Positions 43,941 through 49,762 of a stretch of 49,762 nucleotides of DNA are shown in pieces. This DNA is from DYGX01 sp035325905 (GTDB lineage: Bacteria > Chloroflexota > Anaerolineae > Aggregatilineales > Aggregatilineaceae). Below the pieces are notes generated by a model, which saw only the letters and a program-made list of their open reading frames with translations, was not told where the DNA came from and ran no database searches. Both the position numbers and the translations under genes were made by a program. Location of the stretch: NCBI GenBank assembly GCA_035325905.1, contig DAOKYY010000021.1, positions 1 through 49,762 of the forward strand. Reading direction: 5' to 3'. Within the stretch, counting starts at the first letter, position 1; each line of letters starts with the position of its first letter.

Positions 43941-44334
43941 CGCGCGCGGAGAAGCCCGTCCGCCGCAGCCACGTGGCAGCGGCCAACGGCCCCAGCCAGT
44001 TGGCCGCCAGATCGAGCAGCGACGCGCCGCGCTCGATTGCCAGCAGCTGGGCCAGCTCCAGCGCCGTGCCGACCGTGATCGCGACCGCCGCCGCCAGCCA
44101 GAGCGCCCGGTCTGGCGGCAGATGAAAGCTCAGGGCGTGCGCCAGCAGCGCGGCCAGCACGCCGAACAAGACGACATGCCCCAGCGCGTCGGTCAGGTCA
44201 GTGCCGCCGAACGCGCGCGAGGTGTCTTCGACCAGCGATCCTTCGCCGGGCGCGAGCATCAAAAAGCCTACCAGCGCCAGCCAGCCCAGGACGGCAAGCC
44301 AGCCCAGCGCCGGGCTGTGTGTGATCCACCGCAT
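43903..44334 (-). CDS. VanZ-family membrane protein
   Basis: A 143-residue protein with four hydrophobic segments. The family signature is visible: DALGHVVLFGVLAALLAHAL (a D-x-x-H-x-x-x-F equivalent), then TALELAQLLAIERGASLLDLAANWLG, matching the E-x-x-Q ... R-x-x-D-x-x-x-N pattern of VanZ/YveG-like proteins. VanZ was first seen in teicoplanin resistance clusters, but most relatives have no known role. ATG 44334 is chosen because TGAGGA lies seven bases before it; a GTG at 44346 is an alternative. Convergent with the ion channel. Confidence 0.85.
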   Translation of the reverse strand: MRWITHSPALGWLAVLGWLALVGFLMLAPGEGSLVEDTSRAFGGTDLTDALGHVVLFGVLAALLAHALSFHLPPDRALWLAAAVAITVGTALELAQLLAIERGASLLDLAANWLGPLAAATWLRRTGFSARAMPRSGARESQR

Positions 44335-44464
44335 GAGTATCCTCACGCTATCGACGACGGGGCGCCTATTCTACCATATCCTCCGCGCCGGTCAGATCGC
44401 GCCTTGATCGGGCTGCGCGAGCCAGTCACCCCAGTCACCCTAGATAAAGCTGATGCAGTTCGAG

Positions 44465-44662
44465 TATAATTACCAGTATGGTTTGCACTTCCGTGCAGAT
44501 CGTATCGTTACGCGAGGTCTATGATCCACCTTCGGAGTTGAATCAGACGATCACACGCGCCCGCTCATCCGGGCGTGTTCGTTGAGGCTGCCCGCAATCG
44601 TCCCGGCGCAATCCCGCGCGACTTAAACCGATTGAGACCGGCGGCAGCCTGAAAGGGAAAGC
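44465..44662 (+). promoter_or_regulatory. Promoter and structured 5' leader of the KimA-like gene (candidate cis-regulatory RNA)
   Basis: A perfect TATAAT (44465-44470; no good -35) would give a leader of about 185 nt. A first hairpin is ACACG-CG-CCCG (44553-44563) with CGGGCGTGT (44570-44578), then TTCGTT. Just before the ribosome site AAAGGGAAA (44652-44660) lies a nested structure: outer stem AGGCTGCC (44585-44592)/GGCAGCCT (44643-44650), inner stem CAATCG (44595-44600)/CGATTG (44629-44634), both perfect. The outer stem ends 2 bp before the ribosome site, so folding could control translation. Consensus features of the ydaO c-di-AMP riboswitch are not recognised. Confidence 0.5.
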
Positions 44663-46651
44663 ATGTCCAGCACCGACACGACGACGCGGCCAAAGTTCTC
44701 GCTCTGGAAGCTGCTTTTCGGCCAACCACTGCGGACCGAGGCCCTTCCTCACCAGACGGTCAGCAAAAAGGTTGGACTGGCGGTCTTCGCGTCCGACGCG
44801 CTCTCGTCTACGGCGTACGCGACCGAAGAAATCCTGATTATTCTGGCGCTGGCGGGGCTGGGCGCGTCCACGCTCGGCCTCTCGATCCCGATCGCCATCG
44901 CCATCGCCATCCTGATGATCATCGTGACCATCTCCTACCGCCAGACCATCTACGCTTATCCGAATGGCGGCGGCGCCTACATCGTCGCGCGCGATAACCT
45001 CGGCGAGCTACCGGCGCAGATCGCGGGCGCGGCGCTGCTGACCGACTACATCCTGACGGTCGCGGTGAGTATCTCCTCCGGCGTGGCGCAGATCACCTCC
45101 GGCTTCCCGGACTTGCTGCCCTACCGCGTCCAGATGGCGATTCTCGTGATCGCGATCATGACGATTGTCAACCTGCGCGGCGTGCGCGAGAGCGGGCGGA
45201 TTTTCGCCATCCCGACCTACTTCTTCTTAGGGACGATGATGCTGACGCTGGCGGTCGGGTTCGTGCGCTATCTGATGGGCGACCTGCCGACCGTGGTCGA
45301 TGTCGAAGCCGTCCACGAAGGGACGCAAGCGGTCACGCTGTTCCTGATCCTGCGCGCGTTCTCCAGCGGGTCGGCGGCGCTGACCGGGATCGAAGCGATC
45401 TCGAACGGGATCACGGCCTTCAAGGAGCCGCGCAGCCACAACGCGGCTATTACGCTGGTGTGGATGACCAGCCTGCTCGTGATCATGTTCCTGGGCATCA
45501 CGTTCGTTGCGCACCAGATCGAGGCGCTGCCGAGCGAGACGGAGACCATCATCTCGCAGATCGGGCGCACCGTCTACGGCGAGGGCAGCATCTTCTACCT
45601 GGCCGTGCTGGCCGGGACGGCGCTGATCCTGCTGATGGCGGCCAACACCAGCTACGCGGACTTCCCCCGGCTGGCCGCGCTGGCTGCCAGCGACGGCTTC
45701 CTGCCGCGCCAGCTGACCTATCGCGGTAGCCGGCTCGTCTTTTCGTGGGGCATCGTCGGGCTGGCGGCGTTCGCGTCGATGCTGGTCATCGTCATGAACG
45801 CGCGCACGACTGCCCTCATCCCGCTCTACGCGATCGGCGTGTTCCTCAGCTTCACCATCTCGCAAACCGGGATGGTCGTGCACATGCGCCGCATCGGAGA
45901 ACTCCAGCCGGGCGAGTCGGTGCAGGGGCACGACACCGTGCTGCACTATGACCGGCACTGGCGCACCAAGATGTTCATCAGCGGCTTCGGCGCGATCTGC
46001 ACCGGGATCGTGGTGATGGTCTTCGCAGTGACTAAGTTCACCAGCGGGGCCTGGTTCGTCATCGTCCTGATCCCGACGCTGGTCTACATCTTCTTCCGCA
46101 TCCACGCGCACTACCGCGACGTGGCGCGCGCCCTCAGCCTGCAAGGCGTCCCGGTCGACATCGAAAAGCGCCCGATCCAGACGATCATCCTGGTGGACGA
46201 CGTGCACGCCGAAACCGTGCGGCTGGTCAACTTCGCCAAGTCGCTCGACCACCCCTGGCGCGCGGTCCACGTGGCGACCAATCCGAACCGGATTGAAACC
46301 GTGCGCGAGAAATGGCGCAAGCGTATCGGCGAAGGCGAGCTGGTCATCCTGCCCTCGCCCTATCGCCTGCTGGCCGATCCGATCCGGGAATACATCGAGA
46401 GCATCCAGGCAGAACAGCCGAACGCCTTTGTCCATGTCATCATGGGGCACCTGGCGATGGACACGTACTGGGAGCAGGTATTGCACCAGAACACGGCGGT
46501 TGTCTTCAACCTGGCGCTCAGCCGGATGGATAACGTCGTCGTGACCAGCGTGCCCTACCAGATTCACCGCGACGAGCTTCAGCGCGCGCACCACCTGAAG
46601 AACGGCGCGGTCAATGGGGGCGACAACAAGCCTAACGCCAAGTCAACATAA
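44663..46651 (+). CDS. KimA-like high-affinity potassium importer (APC/KUP superfamily)
   Basis: A 662-residue inner-membrane protein, similar in length and layout to Bacillus KimA (YdaO): an N-terminal segment LLFGQPLRTEALPHQTV, twelve hydrophobic helices (about 40-465) beginning LAVFASDALSSTAYATEEIL, the ISYRQTIYAYPNGGGAYIVARDNLG loop typical of the family, and a cytoplasmic C-terminal domain (about 490-640) with a USP-like nucleotide-fold pattern (TIILVDDVHAETVRLVNFAKSL). It probably imports K+ coupled to protons. Bacterial homologues are inhibited by, or controlled through, c-di-AMP. A structured leader lies upstream and a terminator downstream. Amino-acid permease relatives cannot be excluded but lack this C-domain. 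Confidence 0.85.
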   Translation: MSSTDTTTRPKFSLWKLLFGQPLRTEALPHQTVSKKVGLAVFASDALSSTAYATEEILIILALAGLGASTLGLSIPIAIAIAILMIIVTISYRQTIYAYPNGGGAYIVARDNLGELPAQIAGAALLTDYILTVAVSISSGVAQITSGFPDLLPYRVQMAILVIAIMTIVNLRGVRESGRIFAIPTYFFLGTMMLTLAVGFVRYLMGDLPTVVDVEAVHEGTQAVTLFLILRAFSSGSAALTGIEAISNGITAFKEPRSHNAAITLVWMTSLLVIMFLGITFVAHQIEALPSETETIISQIGRTVYGEGSIFYLAVLAGTALILLMAANTSYADFPRLAALAASDGFLPRQLTYRGSRLVFSWGIVGLAAFASMLVIVMNARTTALIPLYAIGVFLSFTISQTGMVVHMRRIGELQPGESVQGHDTVLHYDRHWRTKMFISGFGAICTGIVVMVFAVTKFTSGAWFVIVLIPTLVYIFFRIHAHYRDVARALSLQGVPVDIEKRPIQTIILVDDVHAETVRLVNFAKSLDHPWRAVHVATNPNRIETVREKWRKRIGEGELVILPSPYRLLADPIREYIESIQAEQPNAFVHVIMGHLAMDTYWEQVLHQNTAVVFNLALSRMDNVVVTSVPYQIHRDELQRAHHLKNGAVNGGDNKPNAKST

Positions 46652-46678
46652 CGCTCGCTCCCGCCGCCAGACGAATCG

Positions 46679-46709
46679 CGCCCCTGAAACTCAAGTAGCT
46701 TCAGGGGCG
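46679..46709 (+). terminator. Hairpin terminator after the KimA-like gene
   Basis: CGCCCCTGAA (46679-46688) and TTCAGGGGCG (46700-46709) form a perfect 10-bp stem with an 11-base loop, followed by CTTTCAC. Located 27 bp past the stop codon. Confidence 0.78.
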
Positions 46710-46770
46710 CTTTCACTACCGCGCTGCTCCTCACCCCTGCCAGAGCGCGATAGGCCGCAGGCTGTGTTGG

Positions 46771-46811
46771 GCCTCGCCGGACTCACTTTGGGGAACTGGG
46801 TCCGGCGAGGC
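46771..46811. other. Perfect 12-bp stem hairpin in the convergent intergenic region
   Basis: GCCTCGCCGGAC (46771-46782) pairs with GTCCGGCGAGGC (46800-46811) around a 17-base loop. There is no T-run on either side, so it is not a typical terminator. GAGGCATTATGCCTC, a 15-bp palindrome, lies further on at 46874-46888. Confidence 0.7.
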
Positions 46812-46904
46812 TCGCTTAGCATAATGACTCTTTCCAGGCGGGCAACACCGGGGCAGAGAGTGTGCACCGCACGAGGCATTATGCCTCACGACAAGGGAAA
46901 TAGA

Positions 46905-47738
46905 TCAGTAGAGCGCCGGTGGATCGCTGGCCGGGAACGAGTCGTCCGACGCGGTCTCGACGATGTCCTGGTGCGGGCGCGTCGGCTCGTCGTTACACGG
47001 CACGCGCCCGTTGCCGTCCATGATCTCTTTCAGGCGTTGCAGCGCGTCCGGCACCTGCTGCTCCGGCGCGTGGCCGAACAGCCGCGCTACGGCTGCGCCG
47101 ATTGGCCCGCCAGTGGGTGCATATTCGAACACCACCTGGACCATCGTCGCGCTGCCATCCGGGGTCGGGCGGAAGCGGACCGATCCGGCGTGATCGACAA
47201 CCGAGCCGTCCACGGTGCGCCACGCGATTACGTCGTTCGGCACGTCGTTGACGATCTCGGCATCCCAACTGATCGGGACGCCGGCCGGTCCATCGACCAC
47301 CCAGTGCGAGCGGTTGCCTTCGTAGACCTCGACCGATTTCACGTTGGGCAGGAACTGCGCCAGGTTGGTAAAGTCACGCCAGAACTCGTACAGCTCGTTC
47401 GGGCTGCGCTCGATCAGGATCGTATCTTCGACGCGCACGCCCTGCTGGTGCGGCACGGCCACTCTGGCGCCGGAGTCGACCACAGCCCGGTTCTTGCCGA
47501 GCAGGCGCAGCAGCGTCGAGTGCCCCGTCGCGGCGCGCATCAGCAAGCCGCCACCAGCCAGCCCCATACCCAGGCCCAGCCAGCCGCGCTTGATCCCGCC
47601 AGCCAGCGCCAGCGCCGCGCCGCCCAGCAGCGACACCGCGCGCTCGTACCGCTTCAGGTTGATCCGGGTCGTCGGGCCTTTCTCGCGGTATTCCATTCTG
47701 TTCGTCATGTTCGTTATGGCTGTCTCGTCAACCGTCAT
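46905..47738 (-). CDS. SRPBCC-family (START/cyclase-like) protein with N-terminal membrane segment
   Basis: A 277-residue protein. Residues 30-65 (NLKRYERAVSLLGGAALALAGG and the next hydrophobic stretch) resemble the YgaP/DUF2892 helical hairpin. Residues 100-245 form a SRPBCC/polyketide-cyclase domain: VEDTILIERSPNELYEFWRDF, NLAQFLPNVKSVEVY, DGSVVDHAGSVRFRP. The C-terminus SDDSFPASDPPALY is a motif repeatedly seen at the end of such proteins. Such domains bind hydrophobic ligands; none is identified. ATG 47738 has AAGGAG upstream. A 12-bp inverted repeat is centred about 50 bp upstream. Confidence 0.88.
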   Translation of the reverse strand: MTVDETAITNMTNRMEYREKGPTTRINLKRYERAVSLLGGAALALAGGIKRGWLGLGMGLAGGGLLMRAATGHSTLLRLLGKNRAVVDSGARVAVPHQQGVRVEDTILIERSPNELYEFWRDFTNLAQFLPNVKSVEVYEGNRSHWVVDGPAGVPISWDAEIVNDVPNDVIAWRTVDGSVVDHAGSVRFRPTPDGSATMVQVVFEYAPTGGPIGAAVARLFGHAPEQQVPDALQRLKEIMDGNGRVPCNDEPTRPHQDIVETASDDSFPASDPPALY

Positions 47739-48091
47739 CGGAGGGTTCTCCTTAGCTTTCTCGGCGTGTGGTGCGGCTCAATGATACGCAACCGCTGAGC
47801 CGCACCATCGCCACGCGTTACGGCCCGGCGTGCGGACCCTGCATCCCTTCCCAGCGTGTTCCGTGTTTTCCAATACAGCGCGACCCTGTTTTCATGTTAG
47901 TGGCACCCATCCAGCTTGATATGGGCCACATGGCGGATTTTGAAGTGGGCAGGTTGGCGCAATTTGCTCATTCACTCTATCTTTTTGCGCGTTATCCCTT
48001 GACAAATCGCCGGCCCGGACCAGAATTGTGCAGCGTCGCAAAATGTAATGTCGCTGCGGGTCACTTTATGACCCGCGAGAGCGTAGAGTAG
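47739..48091. other. 353-bp divergent intergenic region before the last gene
   Basis: Lower in GC than neighbouring genes. It holds an inverted repeat TGGTGCGGCTCA (47769-47780)/TGAGCCGCACCA (47796-47807), a likely operator or hairpin for the SRPBCC gene, and for the last gene TTGACA (47999-48004), a 16-bp spacer and CAGAAT (48021-48026). A leader hairpin GCGGGTCA (48056-48063)/TGACCCGC (48069-48076) sits 16 bp before the start codon. A short open frame at 47768-48091 is not considered real. Confidence 0.7.
47999..48026 (+). promoter_or_regulatory. Putative promoter of the last GT39-like gene
   Basis: Consensus TTGACA (47999-48004), spacer 16 bp, CAGAAT (48021-48026, four of six). Leader of about 60 nt includes the hairpin at 48056-48076. 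Confidence 0.5.
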
Positions 48092-49735
48092 ATGCAACTA
48101 TCGCTACCCGTCCGTTTGAAGACGCCAGCGCGCGCGCTGGCGCGACCCTATGCGCTCGATGTCACCTTGATCGCCGGGCTGATCCTGCTGGTCGTGATCG
48201 CTTCGCTCCCGCTGGCGCCATCGCTGCGCCCGATCGGGCGGGACAACGGCATCCAGTCCTACACCGCCGAAGTCGTCTTCGAAGGCGGCACACTCTACCG
48301 CGACGCCTGGGACAACAAGCTGCCCGGCGTCTATTTGATCAACGTGCTGGCGTTCGAGCTGTTCGGCACGGACTCGTGGGCGATCTGGACGATTGACGTG
48401 CTGTTTCTGAGCGCGACCGTGGCGCTGTTCTTCGCGCTGCTGCGGCTGGCGCAGTTCCCGCGCCGGGTCGCGCCGGTCGCGGCGGGGTTGTTCGTGGTGC
48501 TGGCGCGCCACCCGCTGATGCTCCACGACGTGAACTTCACCGAGAGCTACGCGCTGCTGCCGCAGGTGCTGGTCTTTATGTCGGGGTACCGGTTTCTGCG
48601 CGGCCCGAATACCCGCTGGGCCTTCCTGATCGGCCTGAGCGCCAGCCTCGCCTTCCTGCTGAAACAGACGACGGTCGGCGGGTCGCTGGCCCTGATTCCG
48701 GCGCTGGTGCTGATGCGCCACCCGGTCGTGCGCGCGCCAGAACGCTGGCGGTGGCTCGGCGCGATCATTGCCGGCGGCGTGAGCGGCCTGGGTATGATGG
48801 CGCTCTATCTAAGCGCGAATGGCATCCTCAGCGCGGCGCTGCACGCCTCGATTGCGATGCCGCTGGCTTTTCACCAGTGGGTGAGCGCGCAGTCTGTGTC
48901 GGCGCTCGACACCATTGGCCGCACGCTGACCCGCAGCGTCGCGCCCGCGCTGCTGCTCCTGGTGGCGGGGCTGGTCTTGCCGGGGCTGCTGGCGGTGTTC
49001 ACCCACCGGCGCTTCAAAGGGCTGACCCCGCGCCAGCGCGAGCGCGTGGCGCTGGGCGGTTGGGCGGCGCTGACTGTGCTGGCCGACCTGGCGCTGGTCA
49101 ACCTCACCAACCGCTCCTATGCGCACTACTACGTGACGTTGGTGCCCGCGCTGGCGCTGCTCGCCGCGCTCGGCCTGCAACGCCTGATCGAGCCGTCGCG
49201 CGGGCTGCTCAGGCGGGCGCACCGGCGCGGTCTGGCCGCCAGCTTCATCGTGCTGAATCTGCTGGTGTTTGGCGCGGGCGTCGCGATCGAGGTCAGCCTG
49301 ACCGCGACCGGATCGCTGCTCGGCCCGACCCAGAAGCACCCGGTCGCGGCGTATGTGGAGCAGCACACCCGGCCCGAAGAGACCGTCTTCGTGTGGGGCG
49401 CATCGAGCGAGATCAACTTCGAGGCGCAGCGCCACAGCCCGACGCAGTATCACTACGGCTACCCGCTGATCGTCCCCGGCCACACTACCCGCGCGCAGAT
49501 CGCGGAGCTGGTTAACGACCTGCGCGCCAACCGGCCCGCGCTGATCGTCGATACGACCGTCGAGGACGGGCAGCGCATCCCGCCGCTGGACGCGCAGACG
49601 CGCGCGGCGTGGCTCGCCGGCGATGGCCGCGCCGATACGGCCGACCTGACCCCGCTGTTCGACTTCGTCCGCGCGCACTGCGCGGCGGAACACCGGGCGG
49701 GCGAGGTGACGATTTATCGGTGCGAGTACAGCTAA
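48092..49735 (+). CDS. GT39-type membrane glycosyltransferase or related GT-C protein
   Basis: A 547-residue polytopic protein with about ten helices. The first loop has the GT-C pattern RDNGIQSYTAEVVFEGGTLY followed by RDAWDNKLPGVYLI (70-83), with Asp51 as the likely catalytic acid. The C-terminal 130 residues are soluble and include FVWGASSEINFEAQR. It differs from the pair at 8526-11440 in lacking the DPNHYY/GGDAGWY loop form and in its longer C-domain. ATG 48092 lacks a good ribosome site (GTAGAGTAG only) and follows a leader hairpin. The gene ends at TAA 49733-49735, from which decamer repeats start. Confidence 0.82.
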   Translation: MQLSLPVRLKTPARALARPYALDVTLIAGLILLVVIASLPLAPSLRPIGRDNGIQSYTAEVVFEGGTLYRDAWDNKLPGVYLINVLAFELFGTDSWAIWTIDVLFLSATVALFFALLRLAQFPRRVAPVAAGLFVVLARHPLMLHDVNFTESYALLPQVLVFMSGYRFLRGPNTRWAFLIGLSASLAFLLKQTTVGGSLALIPALVLMRHPVVRAPERWRWLGAIIAGGVSGLGMMALYLSANGILSAALHASIAMPLAFHQWVSAQSVSALDTIGRTLTRSVAPALLLLVAGLVLPGLLAVFTHRRFKGLTPRQRERVALGGWAALTVLADLALVNLTNRSYAHYYVTLVPALALLAALGLQRLIEPSRGLLRRAHRRGLAASFIVLNLLVFGAGVAIEVSLTATGSLLGPTQKHPVAAYVEQHTRPEETVFVWGASSEINFEAQRHSPTQYHYGYPLIVPGHTTRAQIAELVNDLRANRPALIVDTTVEDGQRIPPLDAQTRAAWLAGDGRADTADLTPLFDFVRAHCAAEHRAGEVTIYRCEYS

Positions 49736-49762
49736 GAGCAGCGAAGAACAGCGAAAAGCAGC
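49734..49762 (+). repeat. Decamer-family repeat at the window end, overlapping a stop codon
   Basis: AAGAGCAGCG, AAGAACAGCG and AAAAGCAGC follow in line from inside the TAA stop codon to the last base of the window. The array probably continues beyond the window. Confidence 0.8.

Noticed and set aside
44465..44662. ydaO-type c-di-AMP riboswitch upstream of the KimA-like gene
   Set aside because: I could not find its conserved sequence blocks; only the position fits. It is kept instead as an unassigned structured leader.
47768..48091. Small plus-strand frame ending directly before the last GT39-like gene
   Set aside because: No ribosome site, no recognisable domain, contains promoter-like and hairpin elements of the intergenic region.

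Overview
This is a dense, GC-rich bacterial window with short intergenic gaps, many 4-8 bp gene overlaps, and ATG or GTG starts behind GGAG-type ribosome sites. The protein set suggests Chloroflexota, probably an Anaerolineae-like lineage: a huge alpha-2-macroglobulin with SbsA-like Ig domains, a DUF6391 protein, a KimA-like potassium importer, several GT39-type membrane glycosyltransferases, and a single-chain pyruvate:ferredoxin oxidoreductase. This assignment rests on remembered family distribution; no marker gene is present. No tRNA, rRNA, CRISPR array, transposase, phage gene or origin was seen. Two 100-N scaffold gaps interrupt the sequence (2712-2811 and 28222-28321). The second is flanked by an exact 55-bp duplicate and looks like an unmerged contig overlap.

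Layout. 1-1819 (minus): class III-type PHA synthase operon with two small coiled-coil subunits, preceded by a broken BTAD regulator. 2814-4495 (minus): SDR and an orphan amino-acid ABC permease. 4781-7005 (plus): MFS drug exporter and YceI-like protein. 7013-8227 (minus): unrecognised membrane protein. 8526-11440 (plus): two GT39-like glycosyltransferases. 11413-12915 (minus): xylulokinase. 13097-15955: FmdB zinc ribbon, a small barrel protein, an MBL-fold protein and an HtrA protease. 16063-25611 (minus): one eight-gene run. 25780-28085 (minus): NAPRT coupled to an unknown P-loop kinase. 28464-34373 (plus): alpha-2-macroglobulin. 34640-38224 (minus): PFOR. 38684-43940 (plus): HAD phosphatase, DUF6391, HolA, STAS, KBL-type aminoacyl transferase and an ion channel. 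43903-49735: VanZ, a KimA-like K+ importer behind a structured leader, SRPBCC and a third GT39-like protein.

The most interesting unit is 16063-25611. A PhnD-PhnC-PhnE-like transporter, whose permease is more than twice the usual length, sits in one tight operon with a fucose/arabinose-isomerase-family protein, an aldehyde dehydrogenase, an FSA-type transaldolase, a GH4 glycosidase and a small membrane protein. The composition suggests uptake of an anionic, phosphonate- or sulfonate-like glycoside, deglycosylation, isomerisation, C-C cleavage and oxidation of the resulting aldehyde. This is a hypothesis.

Two dispersed repeat families are visible. One is a degenerate decamer (AAGAACAGCG-like) that usually abuts stop codons. 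The other is a palindromic CTCACCCC/GGGGTGAG element. A nested stem structure upstream of the KimA-like gene, unlike the known c-di-AMP riboswitch, is a candidate new cis-regulatory RNA.
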